In this document: in pieces, positions 1 through 8,927 of the stretch
Position numbering within the stretch: the first letter of the stretch is position 1
Layout of the letters: each line of letters opens with the position of its first letter
Source: Oceanobacillus jeddahensis
GTDB taxonomy: Bacteria > Bacillota > Bacilli > Bacillales > Amphibacillaceae
Assembly (NCBI RefSeq): GCF_000750635.1
Contig: NZ_CCDM010000001.1
Span: forward strand, 434,001-498,000
DNA length: 64,000 nucleotides
Direction of reading: 5' to 3'
The notes under the pieces: generated by a model
What the model was told of the DNA's origin: nothing
Seen by the model: the letters and a program-made list of their open reading frames with translations, nothing else
Database searches by the model: none
Program-made: the position numbers and the translations under genes

Positions 1-799
1 TGCGGAATTGATAGCAGAAGCCGCTGAAGGGAATTCTCTCCTTAATCCGACATTCTCTCTTGATGGTGAAAAAATTGCCTATGTTGAACAATGGGAAGAC
101 GAGGAGGAACAGCCGCTTGGAAAGCTTATGCTTGTCGATCTTGCGAGTGGAGAGAAAAAAGAAATGACAGATGAGGAAGGTTTAGTGACGGAGGGTACCT
201 TTTCGCCAGATAGTCAATCCTTATATTATCTGGAAGCTGGCGTATATACGAATTATTCTCCAATTGCATCAGAGCAGCCTCATGGTTTCGATATTTACCG
301 GGTTGATTTGGATACTGGGGAAACGGATCAGATAACGGCTCAGGAGGCTTATGATATGTCTGACTTAGATGTGACCCCTGATGGAGAAGCATTGATGTAT
401 AGAAGTTTTGATGAAGGAGACCAATTAATGTTTCATGAACTGGAAGATGGAAGTGAAACAACGGTTATCCCTAAAGGAAATTTCGCTGCCGATGCACCAA
501 TCATATCTTCACCTGCATTGTCATCGGATGGAAAGCATATTGCTTTCGCTGATGTAGCTAGAATAGGAGATGACGGCAATTATATTTACGAAGGATTCCG
601 AATGGATGTTGAAACGAAACAGGCGGAGCAGATAACATCATTTGGTGAACATGTTGCCAAACCAGTCTTCTTTAATCATCAAGATAAATTAATTGTTACG
701 GTGGATAAAGCATTTGCCACCTCTGAATCGGACTACAGTTATTGGGTGGTTCATGCGAATGATGAAGGCCGGGAACGTATTCAGATAGAAATTCCTTAA
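1..799 (+). CDS. TolB/DPP-IV-like beta-propeller protein (5' end outside window)
   Basis: The reading frame is open from the left edge and stops at 797-799, so only the C-terminal part is present. The first in-frame start candidate (TTG at 8) lacks a ribosome binding site, so the gene probably begins upstream. The sequence is built from repeating blades with the TolB/PD40 pattern: NPTFSLDGEKIAYV near the start, then GTFSPDSQSLYYL, LDVTPDGEALMYR and SPALSSDGKHIAFA. Such propellers bind proteins or precede a peptidase domain. No peptidase domain follows here, because the protein ends just after the last blade. Whether the missing N-terminus has a signal peptide cannot be seen. Function is otherwise unknown. 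Confidence 0.75.
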   Translation, partial: AELIAEAAEGNSLLNPTFSLDGEKIAYVEQWEDEEEQPLGKLMLVDLASGEKKEMTDEEGLVTEGTFSPDSQSLYYLEAGVYTNYSPIASEQPHGFDIYRVDLDTGETDQITAQEAYDMSDLDVTPDGEALMYRSFDEGDQLMFHELEDGSETTVIPKGNFAADAPIISSPALSSDGKHIAFADVARIGDDGNYIYEGFRMDVETKQAEQITSFGEHVAKPVFFNHQDKLIVTVDKAFATSESDYSYWVVHANDEGRERIQIEIP

Positions 800-907
800 A
801 CAAAGGTTTTATTAGATGGTTATATGCAAATGCTCCAGATTATCGTTTGCCTACATTGTAACAAGGGAATAATAAAGTGAAATAATCGTGAAAAGAGGTG
901 CTGTGTA

Positions 908-1750
908 ATGGTTCAATTAGGAAAAAAAGACTTATTTCCAATTGGTATGGGAACCTGGCATATGGGAGATTATCCGGAAAAACGAAATCAAGAAATTGAA
1001 GCACTAAGATACGGGTTGGAAAATGGCATCGAAGTGATTGATACTGCCGAAATGTATGGAGAAGGTAATTCAGAAAACCTTATTGGCGAGGCAATCCAAG
1101 ATGTAAAAAGAGAAGATATTTATCTGATTTCTAAATTCTACCCGTTTCATGCACAGGAGCCGGACTTGGAGCGTTCACTTGAGAATTCTCTAAAACGGTT
1201 AGGAACGGATTACTTGGATCTCTATTTACTGCATTGGAAAAGCAGTACACCACTGGAGAAAACAATCGAATCACTTGAAAAGTATGTGAAGGACGGACGC
1301 ATTGGTGCTTGGGGTGTTTCAAACTTTGATGCTAAAGATGTAGAAGGTATGTGGAAAATAGATGGCGGGGAGCGCTGTACTGCGAATCAGGTTTTATATA
1401 ATATAGCCAGCAGGGGCATTGAATATGATTTATTACCTCTACAGAGGGAAAAATCTCTGCCAACTATTGCCTATTCTCCTACTGCTCAAGGAGACACAAG
1501 AGGAGATAAAATAACGACGAATAAAGTACTGCAAGAGATAGCAAATAAGCATCATGCGACAGTTTTTCAAGTAATGCTGGCGTGGACGATTCGCCATAAT
1601 GATGTATTAGCAATCCCACAGTCAAGTAATAAAAAGCATATACAGGAAAATATTGATGCGGCATCGATTAACCTTTCGGAAGAGGATCTGCAGCTGATTG
1701 ACAAAGAATTTCCTGCTCCGAAGCGGAAGATGCCACTAGATATTATTTAA
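908..1750 (+). CDS. aldo/keto reductase
   Basis: A 280-residue single-domain NADPH-dependent carbonyl reductase of the AKR superfamily. The catalytic tetrad is visible: D45 and Y50 in DTAEMYGEGNSE, K76 in ISKFYP and H109 in LYLLHW. The barrel end carries the cofactor-binding pattern AIPQSSNKKHI. The architecture resembles E. coli YeaE-type reductases, which act on methylglyoxal and other small aldehydes; the substrate here is not identifiable. The start is supported by AAGAGGTG about 7 bases upstream of ATG. It stands alone between unrelated genes. Confidence 0.88.
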   Translation: MVQLGKKDLFPIGMGTWHMGDYPEKRNQEIEALRYGLENGIEVIDTAEMYGEGNSENLIGEAIQDVKREDIYLISKFYPFHAQEPDLERSLENSLKRLGTDYLDLYLLHWKSSTPLEKTIESLEKYVKDGRIGAWGVSNFDAKDVEGMWKIDGGERCTANQVLYNIASRGIEYDLLPLQREKSLPTIAYSPTAQGDTRGDKITTNKVLQEIANKHHATVFQVMLAWTIRHNDVLAIPQSSNKKHIQENIDAASINLSEEDLQLIDKEFPAPKRKMPLDII

Positions 1751-1952
1751 GATTTTGAAATAAATCTATTTAGGTGGAAGAGCAAGTGAGTTAATGGGAT
1801 AAGCAAAGTACTAGAAACAAACATCATGGACAAGATCGGTACGATAAACTTTTGTTCACAAACAGTTTTCTAGTATTTTGATCTTTTGAACTAAGATGTA
1901 AACGGTAATATAGGAGGATAAAGAAGTCTAACAGTTTCAGAGGATGAAAATC

Positions 1953-2174
1953 ATGAAACCTACGATAAAATCGCTAAAAAAGTATATAATAAGAACTATT
2001 ATAATTTTTACAGTCTTAACAATAGTATACTTTATTAATTATCAAAGTAATAATTCCTCAATATTCGCTATTGAAAATGTTACTCTAGTTATCGGAATTA
2101 CTGTATTGGTTGTTTTAACAATTGCATATATTGCAGTAAAAATATACGAAAAAAACGTAGTGAAAATAAAGTAA
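1953..2174 (+). CDS. small two-helix membrane protein
   Basis: About 73 residues with a basic N-terminus, a hydrophobic helix at roughly 12-30, a short Asn/Ser-rich loop and a second helix at roughly 42-64, ending in a lysine-rich tail. An upstream ATG (1944) directly abuts the AGAGG ribosome binding site (1939-1943), whereas ATG 1953 sits 9 bases from it and is the better start. A strong terminator follows at once. I do not recognise a family; monocistronic, function unknown. Confidence 0.55.
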   Translation: MKPTIKSLKKYIIRTIIIFTVLTIVYFINYQSNNSSIFAIENVTLVIGITVLVVLTIAYIAVKIYEKNVVKIK

Positions 2175-2177
2175 TAA

Positions 2178-2234
2178 AAAAAGCGAGCAAAATCGACTAT
2201 TAATCACTGATTAGTCGGTTTCGTTCGCTTTTTG
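2178..2234 (+). terminator. intrinsic terminator after small membrane gene
   Basis: Long imperfect inverted repeat (AAAAGCGAGC...TCGACTA / TAGTCGG...TTCGCTTTTT) flanked by an A-run and a T-run, so it may work in both directions. Confidence 0.8.
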
Positions 2235-2334
2235 ATATTTAATTTTTATATTCTAATTTACATGTTTGGTATCATAATTACCTGAATCCTTCAATTTAAA
2301 TTTAGAAGCAAGTGAAAAATTTCTACTAAATGTA

Positions 2335-2359
2335 GTTTGGTTTTATGTGAGCCGGGAAA
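2335..2359 (+). promoter_or_regulatory. possible SigB-type promoter
   Basis: GTTTGG (2335-2340), 13 bases, then GGGAAA (2354-2359). This resembles the SigB pattern GTTTAA-N12-15-GGGTAT and lies 37 bases before a general-stress-protein gene, a class often under SigB. Two mismatches keep confidence moderate. Confidence 0.4.
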
Positions 2360-2395
2360 ATAATTAATGTAACATTTTTAAGGAGGTAATAAGAT

Positions 2396-2728
2396 ATGAC
2401 ATTCGTAAAATCTTATACAAACGATGAAATGTTAGAAAGAGATGTTAGCAAATTAAAAGATAATAACATTAGCTCAAACGATATTTTCGTCCTCTCTCAT
2501 GATGATGATCGAACTGCGCGTATTGTAAATAATACAGAAGTAGAAGGTATTGATTATAATAAGCAGGACATTGGAGGAGATTTTGAAAAACCAGGCGATG
2601 AGCTAAGAGAAAAACTCCGTGAACTGGGAATTGATAATGAAGATGCCCATGAATATGAAGAAGATATGGATGAAGGAAAAGTATTTCTGATTGTGAAAGA
2701 TAATGCAGCAAAAAGTGTATTAGGCTAA
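2396..2728 (+). CDS. general stress protein, GSP17M/YflT family
   Basis: A 110-residue soluble acidic protein. The N-terminus (SYTNDEMLERDVSKLK) and the middle FVLSHDDDRT match the GSP17M/YflT fold, in which the conserved block predicts a small alpha/beta domain. The family is a general stress response marker in Bacillus but has no known biochemical activity. The ribosome binding site AAGGAGGTAATAAG is ideal for the ATG. The gene is alone, with a SigB-like promoter upstream and a terminator downstream. Confidence 0.8.
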   Translation: MTFVKSYTNDEMLERDVSKLKDNNISSNDIFVLSHDDDRTARIVNNTEVEGIDYNKQDIGGDFEKPGDELREKLRELGIDNEDAHEYEEDMDEGKVFLIVKDNAAKSVLG

Positions 2729-2768
2729 TACGATTGCAAATGGCGATAAGAAAATAGTGATATAAGAC

Positions 2769-2817
2769 AAGCCGAACTCCCTTACTTTCTTAATTGAAAG
2801 GAGGGAGTTCGGCTTTT
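2769..2817 (+). terminator. intrinsic terminator after GSP17M gene
   Basis: Perfect 14-base stem (AAGCCGAACTCCCT / AGGGAGTTCGGCTT) followed by TTT, placed 40 bases after the stop codon. Confidence 0.85.
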
Positions 2818-2872
2818 GTAGTTGATTACCTGGATTTCTGAGTTTAAAAATTTATCACGGAGAACCGTCCGT

Positions 2873-2903
2873 AAAACTCCCACTGAGTGAAGTTTCGTTT
2901 TAT
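2873..2903 (+). repeat. 31-bp intergenic repeat, copy 1
   Basis: AAACTCCCACTGA-G-TGAAGTTTCGTTTTAT. It matches 61223-61253 at all but one base, 58 kb away, and both copies lie between genes. Confidence 0.7.
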
Positions 2904-2976
2904 TCCATCTGATTGGAAAAGATTAATTAATTATTTTCCCTTTTTCATAAAACTGCACAAAACTACAAATTAATTT

Positions 2977-2998
2977 TGAAAGCGGTTAGAACTATAAT
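2977..2998 (+). promoter_or_regulatory. sorbitol operon promoter with cre-like site
   Basis: TGAAAGCGGTTAGA (2977-2990) fits most of the CcpA cre consensus but has GA in place of the final CA. It abuts a perfect -10 TATAAT (2993-2998). No good -35 hexamer lies 16-18 bases upstream, as expected for an activator-dependent promoter (the PRD activator is encoded downstream). The coding start is at 3031. Confidence 0.5.
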
Positions 2999-3030
2999 GG
3001 AAATAGCAGAAAAATAAAGGAGACATCTTT

Positions 3031-3828
3031 ATGACAAATAATTGGTTGGATATAGAAAATAAAGTAGTCATTGTAACAGGCGGCTCATCTGGTATTGGCA
3101 GACAAATTGTTCAGAATCTTTTAGATAACAAAGCAGTTGTATATAATGCAGATTTACGTGACAGTCGAATAAATCATCCGCATTATCATTTTAAAGAAAC
3201 AAATGTGGCGGATGAAGCGGCTGTTCGCAGCACAGTTGCTTCTATCCTGGAAGAGCAGTCTCAAGTTGATGTATTGGTGAATAATGCAGGTATCAATTTG
3301 CCAAGATTATTAGTAGATGCAAAAGGAGAGAAGCCGGAATATGAAATGAATATGAAAGATCTTGATTTAATGTTTGGTGTTAACCTAAAAGGGCCCGTTC
3401 TATTTAGTCAAGAGGTGTCCCGTTATTTTATTAAAGCCAAAAAAGGTGTTATTATCAATGTCTCTAGTGAGGCTGGGCAGGAAGGCTCTGAGGGACAAAG
3501 TATTTATTCCGCTACTAAAGCAGCTCTTATCGGTTTTACAAGAAGCTGGGCAAAGGAACTGGGGAAGCACAATATTCGTGTGGTGGCGATTGCACCGGGG
3601 ATTTTGGAAGAAACAGGATTACGCACGAAAGAGTATGAAGAAGCACTTGCTTATACAAGGAACACCACAGTGGACCAATTAAATGGTGATTATTCTAAAT
3701 CTATTCCTATTCGCCGTGTTGGCCAGTTAACAGAAGTTGCTGATTTGGTATGTTACTTAAGCTCTGACAAGTCCAGCTATATCACTGGAACAACAATCAA
3801 TATCTCTGGGGGTAAATCAAGAGGTTAA
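3031..3828 (+). CDS. srlD: sorbitol-6-phosphate 2-dehydrogenase (SDR)
   Basis: A 265-residue classical short-chain dehydrogenase that should convert D-glucitol-6-P to fructose-6-P with NAD. The Rossmann motif TGGSSGIG is near residue 16, NNAG near 87, the catalytic Ser in NVSSEAG and Tyr/Lys in YSATK. The C-terminus ISGGKSRG is typical. The assignment to sorbitol-6-P (also called gutF in lactobacilli) rests on its lead position in an operon with the complete glucitol PTS. The ribosome binding site AAAGGAGA precedes the ATG. A decayed second copy of its 3' end lies at 4694-4922. Confidence 0.85.
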   Translation: MTNNWLDIENKVVIVTGGSSGIGRQIVQNLLDNKAVVYNADLRDSRINHPHYHFKETNVADEAAVRSTVASILEEQSQVDVLVNNAGINLPRLLVDAKGEKPEYEMNMKDLDLMFGVNLKGPVLFSQEVSRYFIKAKKGVIINVSSEAGQEGSEGQSIYSATKAALIGFTRSWAKELGKHNIRVVAIAPGILEETGLRTKEYEEALAYTRNTTVDQLNGDYSKSIPIRRVGQLTEVADLVCYLSSDKSSYITGTTINISGGKSRG

Positions 3829-3839
3829 ACACTAGCCGG

Positions 3840-3912
3840 CATAACTTGAGAAAAATACAGATAGTCCGAAGTTATGGTTCATTTAAAAGCGCTCTTCCAA
3901 TGGTGAAAGAGC
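3840..3912 (+). other. two intergenic hairpins
   Basis: CATAACTT/AAGTTATG (3840-3876) and GCTCTT/AAGAGC (3891-3912) lie between the dehydrogenase and aldolase genes. Neither has a T-run, so they look more like mRNA processing or stability elements than terminators. Confidence 0.4.
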
Positions 3913-3964
3913 ATCCTATTCGATCATTGATTTAATTGAAAAAGACATGGAGGAGGAATTTAGT

Positions 3965-4636
3965 ATGTTGTATTTAGACACTGCAAATTTGGAACAAATA
4001 AAAAAAGCATCTCAGGTAGGTATTATTCAAGGAGTTACAACAAACCCTACCATTCTTTTGAAAGAAAACGTGCAACGTGAAACTATTGTGAAAGAAATTC
4101 TGAAGTTAACGGATGGAACAGTGTTTGTTCAGACAGAAGGAGAGACTGTCCAAGAGTTAATAACAGATGCGGAAGAGATTCTTTCTGCATTTAAAGACCC
4201 GCGTATTGCGTTGAAAATCCCTGCTCATTTAGAAGGGATAGAAGCTATGAAACAAATAAAAACACAAAAAGCAGAAGCGGTTATTCTGGCAACTGCCATT
4301 TATTCCACGGAGCAGAATGTATTGGCTGCTTTGGCAGGAGCTGATTTTGTTGCACCTTATATAAATAGAATGCAAAACAACCGAATTGATGCTTATAAGG
4401 TAATAAAAGAAACGAGAAAAATATATGATGATCAGCAGTTGAAAACGAAAATATTGGCAGCCAGCTTTAAAAATACGGGGCAGATTATTGAAACCTTATG
4501 TGCGGGTTCACACACTGTAACCATTCCATTTGATCTGTTTCAGAATATGGCAGACAAAGATTTAGCAATAGGAGCTATTAAACAATTTAACGGAGATGCT
4601 TCGACGTTAAAAGAAAATGGTAATAGTCATGTATGA
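3965..4636 (+). CDS. fructose-6-phosphate aldolase / transaldolase-like protein
   Basis: About 223 residues, the length of the short FSA/TalC transaldolase family. Motifs: MLYLDTANLEQI at the N-terminus, GVTTNPTIL near 23, the Schiff-base lysine K84 in ALKIPAH and the C-terminal SFKNTGQI. These enzymes cleave fructose-6-P to dihydroxyacetone and glyceraldehyde-3-P, or act as transaldolases. In this operon it could process the fructose-6-P made by the preceding dehydrogenase. An upstream ATG (3947) lies inside the GGAGGAGG ribosome binding site, so ATG 3965 is chosen. Confidence 0.85.
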   Translation: MLYLDTANLEQIKKASQVGIIQGVTTNPTILLKENVQRETIVKEILKLTDGTVFVQTEGETVQELITDAEEILSAFKDPRIALKIPAHLEGIEAMKQIKTQKAEAVILATAIYSTEQNVLAALAGADFVAPYINRMQNNRIDAYKVIKETRKIYDDQQLKTKILAASFKNTGQIIETLCAGSHTVTIPFDLFQNMADKDLAIGAIKQFNGDASTLKENGNSHV

Positions 4637-4693
4637 GTGAACTGCTTCGGTTCCACACACTGACTAGCTGCATTTAAATAAGGAATGCAATCA

Positions 4694-4922
4694 GCTGGAA
4701 GAAGCGGAATAAAGAGAAGCAGTGGTATATGCACAAAATATAGAGAACGATTCATTAAATAGGGAATATCTGAAAGCCGTCCCAAATCGTTGCGGCAGTC
4801 CATTTAAGGAAGGTGTTAACTTCGTGTGTTACCTAGGCTCTGAGAAATCAAATTATATTGCTGGAAATACGTTTAATATCTCTGGAGGGAACAAATCGAG
4901 AGATGGAACCTCCTTAGAATAG
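4694..4922 (+). pseudogene. 3' remnant of a second sorbitol-6-P dehydrogenase gene
   Basis: The 66-residue frame from 4722 aligns with the C-terminus of the SDR at 3031-3828: FVCYLGSEKSNYIAGNTFNISGG here against LVCYLSSDKSSYITGTTINISGG there, and YAQNIENDSLNREYLK against YTRNTTVDQLNGDYSK. Similarity continues upstream as LEEAE, then a TAA stop, then REAVVYAQN. The NAD-binding and catalytic parts are gone. This is a truncated, diverged duplicate left between the aldolase gene and the operon activator. Confidence 0.75.
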
Positions 4923-4932
4923 GAGAGGGGTT

Positions 4933-6816
4933 ATGGAGCTTAATAAAAAGCATTTGAAAATGGTAGAAGTGCTTATGTCGGAAAATATGTCAGCTGAAAA
5001 ACTTTCCCATTTCATGGAGATATCACAAAGAACATTATCCAATTATGTAGCACAAATCAATGATTATTTTGAAGGCGCTTCTAAAATCATGAAGGACTAT
5101 CAAATTTTGTCTATCCTTATCTATGATGAAGAACAATTTTTAGATAGATTAGAAATTTTACGACAAGAAATGAATAGTAACGAGGAAGCTTTGAATGATC
5201 GGATCGATGCCGTCTTTCATCATCTATTGGAACGAAAGCAGCTCACGATTGATGATATTGCAGAAGCACTCTTTTTAAGCAAAAGTGTTGTAAATAATGT
5301 TGTAGCGGATTTGAAGGACCGATTACAGCCTTACCCATTGAAAATTAAAGGGACACAAAATGTAGGCTTGCGTTTGGAAGGAAATGAATTCACTATTCGC
5401 AAAGCGCTGATTGAGCAGTTTCCTACACGTTATCAGGAAATAGCTATTCCAGAGCCAATTGAACAGCATTTATTACATTTAAGAAAGAAGTTTACTTTAG
5501 ATGAGTCTTCTTTTTCAAGGCTTAAATTAGCTGTTCAAGTAAGCCTTTCCAGGTTAAATGATGGAAATCTCATAGAGGAAAAATTGGATATTGAAAGCCA
5601 AGTATTTGAATCAGAGGATTTTAAAAGTTTTCAACCGTTGAAGGAAGAAATAGCGCATATGTATTCTCTTGAAAATCCAAATCAGGAAATCTTTCTCATT
5701 GTTCTTCAGTTACTTGGCCGAAGAGCGTCTATAATCGATGAAATATTAAATGAACGTGAGCATTCTATGTTGGAACGGATTATTAAACAAACCATTGAGG
5801 ACATCAATTACTATTATACGATTAAGATTGATGAGGCAATGTTTAGTAAAGATATCCAGTTGCATATCAAATATTTAATTAATCGGTTGCTCTTTGACGT
5901 CAAAGTAAATAATAACTTGATTGATAATGTACAGCAACGTTTTCCATTCGCTTATGAGTTATCTAATGTATTGGCAGAAAATATAAAAAAAGAAATTAAT
6001 ATGGACGTTCCGATCAGTGAGTTAGGTTTTCTATCATTATATTTCAGTGTTTATTTGGAGCAGTTAGAACAGCAAATACAAGAAATTCATTCAGTAGCGA
6101 TTATTACTAATGAAGGATTAAGTACATCAAAGATACTAAAGATTAATTTACAGAAAATTTTCGGCAGCCATATTGAGATTGTTTTTTTAAATGAAGATGC
6201 GTTTGAGAATGAGGAAGTGAAGACATTTGATTTAATTGTCTCTACCATTTGGACAAATAGATTATTTAATAAGGTAGTCTATATTGAGGATATCTTGGAT
6301 ACACAATTGTTGAAATTAAAAATTGAGCAATTCTTGGTTTATAAAGATGTCAGGAATAAGAAATTATTCAATCAAAGTGTCATTGTTGATTTTATTGAGG
6401 AAAAAGATTTCTATCATATAAACCAGATAGATGATTATCAGGGAGTCATTCGCTTTCTTTCGGAAGAATTGGTTCGTGAGGAAAAAGTAGATCAGGCATT
6501 TACAGAAAGAATTATTACCCGGGAACAAACGAAATCGACTGTGACCGGAAGTTTAGGATTTCCGCATGTGACTCACAATCAACATGGCATATTTGTCAAG
6601 GTTGCTTTAATTGATATTCCATTACGGGATTATCCAGATGTTGATATCGTTGTCTTATTAGCTACACCTGATGAGGCAGGGAATGAAGCAGTCTTAATCA
6701 GGCTCTATGAAGAAGTGTTAGCGATTACGGCGAATAGTTATATTCTTAATAAAATAACCAAGGAAACGAGTTATACAGCTTTTGCACATATTTTAAATCA
6801 AGAAATGAGGAAATAG
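4933..6816 (+). CDS. srlR: PRD-containing transcriptional activator of the sorbitol operon
   Basis: A 627-residue BglG/MtlR-type regulator. Visible order: N-terminal helix-turn-helix (about 3-60), second HTH (about 85-150), two PTS regulation domains (about 190-400), an EIIB-like domain beginning SVAIITNEGLSTS, and a C-terminal EIIA-like domain with GFPHVTH. The EIIB-like loop has Thr where the phospho-cysteine would be, so that site appears inactive. The EIIA-like His is kept. PRD proteins are tuned by PTS phosphorylation, so it should activate this operon when sorbitol is transported. ATG is preceded by GGAGAGGGG. It is the GutR/SrlR-type activator of lactobacilli and clostridia by context. 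Confidence 0.85.
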   Translation: MELNKKHLKMVEVLMSENMSAEKLSHFMEISQRTLSNYVAQINDYFEGASKIMKDYQILSILIYDEEQFLDRLEILRQEMNSNEEALNDRIDAVFHHLLERKQLTIDDIAEALFLSKSVVNNVVADLKDRLQPYPLKIKGTQNVGLRLEGNEFTIRKALIEQFPTRYQEIAIPEPIEQHLLHLRKKFTLDESSFSRLKLAVQVSLSRLNDGNLIEEKLDIESQVFESEDFKSFQPLKEEIAHMYSLENPNQEIFLIVLQLLGRRASIIDEILNEREHSMLERIIKQTIEDINYYYTIKIDEAMFSKDIQLHIKYLINRLLFDVKVNNNLIDNVQQRFPFAYELSNVLAENIKKEINMDVPISELGFLSLYFSVYLEQLEQQIQEIHSVAIITNEGLSTSKILKINLQKIFGSHIEIVFLNEDAFENEEVKTFDLIVSTIWTNRLFNKVVYIEDILDTQLLKLKIEQFLVYKDVRNKKLFNQSVIVDFIEEKDFYHINQIDDYQGVIRFLSEELVREEKVDQAFTERIITREQTKSTVTGSLGFPHVTHNQHGIFVKVALIDIPLRDYPDVDIVVLLATPDEAGNEAVLIRLYEEVLAITANSYILNKITKETSYTAFAHILNQEMRK

Positions 6817-6819
6817 CTT

Positions 6820-7293
6820 ATGTTTTTTATTATGCTGATTATTATTTTGGCAGTTGGGTTTGTTGTCCAATATTTGTTTGGTTTTATACAAATTAAACAT
6901 TTCACAAAGCATTATACAGAGCTTAGGGAAAATGGAAAGGTAGCGATTGGAAGACGTACTGCAATTATTCGATCAGGGACACTTGTTTTATTTCAATTAA
7001 ATAATAAGAATGTCATTGAAGAAGCACGCTATATGCAAGGAGTGACGGTGTTCACCAAGTTTAAGAATTTTCATGGGCTGGAAGGAAAGAAGATAAACAA
7101 GATTCAAAAAGAAGATTTGGCAAACTACAATAAATTGCTGAAAAGAGCAATTATTGATGCACAGCATACGTTTAATGTTGTACAAGCAGGAGGAGAGATT
7201 GAAAAAATCCCTTCTCCCATGATGAAAGCAGTGAAGAAAGTAAATCATATGTTCACAAAGAAAGGAGTTAAAAAACATGGACTTCATAGTTAA
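6820..7293 (+). CDS. srlM: glucitol operon activator-like protein GutM
   Basis: A 157-residue protein with one N-terminal transmembrane helix (about 1-22) and a basic cytoplasmic region containing GRRTAIIRSGTL, the GutM family pattern. In E. coli GutM is an auxiliary activator of the glucitol operon. The gene starts 3 bases after the activator stop and overlaps the EIIC gene by 17 bases, so it is co-translated in the operon. Confidence 0.85.
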   Translation: MFFIMLIIILAVGFVVQYLFGFIQIKHFTKHYTELRENGKVAIGRRTAIIRSGTLVLFQLNNKNVIEEARYMQGVTVFTKFKNFHGLEGKKINKIQKEDLANYNKLLKRAIIDAQHTFNVVQAGGEIEKIPSPMMKAVKKVNHMFTKKGVKKHGLHS

Positions 7294-7828
7294 ATTTGCA
7301 GAAGGATTTATTAACCTATTTCAAACAGGTGCAGATACATTTATTGATTGGATGGGGTCGATTGTTCCATTGGTTTTGATGCTACTTATCGCGATGAATA
7401 CGATCATTCAATTAATCGGAGAAAATCGAATTAATAAGATTGCTCAAAAATCTGCAGGGAACCCATTGCTAAGATATTTGGTCCTGCCATTCTTAGGCAG
7501 CTTTATGCTGGCGAACCCGATGGTGTTTTCGCTAGGCAGATTTTTACCAGAAAAGTACAAACCTAGTTTTTTTGCATCAGCAGCACAATTTTGTCATACA
7601 AGTAACGGTATTTTCCCACATATTAATCCAGCGGAATTATTTATTTTCCTAGGTATTGCTAATGGTGTTCAACAGCTTGGGTTACCTATGACGGACTTAG
7701 CTATCCGTTATTTACTGGTAGGATTAGTATTGAACTTTATCGGTGGCTGGATAACAGACCTTACAACAAGCTACGTGGAAAAACAACAAAAAGTAAAATT
7801 AAGTAAAAAAGTGCATATAGAAGGGTAG
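7277..7828 (+). CDS. srlA: PTS glucitol/sorbitol EIIC2 component
   Basis: A 183-residue integral membrane subunit with about four hydrophobic helices. It contains the family stretch FCHTSNGIFPHINPAEL around residue 115, characteristic of SrlA. With SrlE and SrlB it imports and phosphorylates D-glucitol to glucitol-6-P. The ATG lies within the end of gutM, with AAAGGAG 9 bases upstream. Confidence 0.9.
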   Translation: MDFIVKFAEGFINLFQTGADTFIDWMGSIVPLVLMLLIAMNTIIQLIGENRINKIAQKSAGNPLLRYLVLPFLGSFMLANPMVFSLGRFLPEKYKPSFFASAAQFCHTSNGIFPHINPAELFIFLGIANGVQQLGLPMTDLAIRYLLVGLVLNFIGGWITDLTTSYVEKQQKVKLSKKVHIEG

Positions 7829-7837
7829 GTGTACACC

Positions 7838-8884
7838 GTGAGTAAAAAAGTGAAAATAGTAAAAGGTCCTGGCGGATATGGCGGACCATTAGAAATTGGC
7901 GTAAATGGTAAAAAGGATAAAGTAATGTATGTAACAGGTGGTCATAAGCCGGCTATTGTAGATAAAATTGCTGAAATTACAGGTGCTACTCCGGTAAATG
8001 GGTTTGAAACGTCTGTACCCGAAGATGAAATTATGGCTGCAATTATTGATTGCGGAGGTACATTGCGCTGTGGCATCTATCCTCAAAAAAGAATTCCAAC
8101 AATTAATATCATGTCTACAGGTAAAAGTGGTCCATTAAGACAATATATTACAGAAGATATCTATGTATCAGCGGTAGATGTGGACCAAGTAAGTGAAGCG
8201 GGCGACGTTGAGGAATCAGAAGAGGCTTCTAATACTGTTCAGCAAGCTTCTACCGAGGAAAACGAGAAAAAAGAAGATACAGTAGAAAAAGAAGAACAAG
8301 GACCAACGTATTCCAAAGATAAAAAGATTATGGAAACGAAAGCAGAACAAGGAAACAAAAGCTTACTTACTAAAATTGGCTTAGGAGCTGGGAAAGTTAT
8401 TAACACTTTCTATCAGGCTGCCCGTGATGCAGTAGAAACCATGCTGCAAACGATTATTCCATTTATGGGATTTGTAGCCTTATTAATTGGTATTATCCAA
8501 GGCTCTGGTATTGGTGATTTATTTGCAGATATTATGTCCCCGCTGGCAGGTAACATTTGGGGTCTGATGGCTATAGGATTTATTTGTTCCTTGCCGTTTT
8601 TAAGTCCATTGCTTGGACCTGGAGCGGTTATCGGACAAATACTGGGGACGTTAATCGGTGTTGAAATCAGTAGAGGAAATATCCCGCCAAACTTAGCGTT
8701 GCCTGCATTATTTGCAATTAATACACAAAACGCTGCTGATTTTATCCCTGTTGGTTTAGGGTTATCAGAAGCAGAACCAAAAACGATTGAAATTGGTGTG
8801 CCATCTGTCTTGTATTCCAGATTTTTGAATGGTGTACCAAGGGTGTTTGTCGCCTGGCTGGCAAGCTTTGGCCTATATAAATAA
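7838..8884 (+). CDS. srlE: PTS glucitol/sorbitol EIIB-EIIC2 component
   Basis: About 348 residues. The N-terminal EIIB domain carries the active-site region IDCGGTLRCGIYP. A highly charged Glu/Lys/Ser linker (about residues 125-165) leads to a C-terminal membrane domain with four or five helices (PFMGFVALLIGII, LPFLSPLLGPGAVIGQ). The protein is slightly longer than E. coli SrlE, mostly through the linker. A GTG at 7829 directly follows the srlA stop, but the GTG at 7838 is better spaced from AGGGTAGGT and gives the normal N-terminus SKKVKIVKGPGG. Confidence 0.9.
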   Translation: MSKKVKIVKGPGGYGGPLEIGVNGKKDKVMYVTGGHKPAIVDKIAEITGATPVNGFETSVPEDEIMAAIIDCGGTLRCGIYPQKRIPTINIMSTGKSGPLRQYITEDIYVSAVDVDQVSEAGDVEESEEASNTVQQASTEENEKKEDTVEKEEQGPTYSKDKKIMETKAEQGNKSLLTKIGLGAGKVINTFYQAARDAVETMLQTIIPFMGFVALLIGIIQGSGIGDLFADIMSPLAGNIWGLMAIGFICSLPFLSPLLGPGAVIGQILGTLIGVEISRGNIPPNLALPALFAINTQNAADFIPVGLGLSEAEPKTIEIGVPSVLYSRFLNGVPRVFVAWLASFGLYK

Positions 8885-8927
8885 TAAAATAAAAATAGGA
8901 AATTAATAGATTTAGGAGTGTTCCATC

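Noticed and set aside
1805..1882. Inverted ACTAGAAAC/GTTTTCTAGT pair after the aldo/keto reductase as a terminator or riboswitch
   Set aside because: Short imperfect stem with a very long loop and no T-run; insufficient support.
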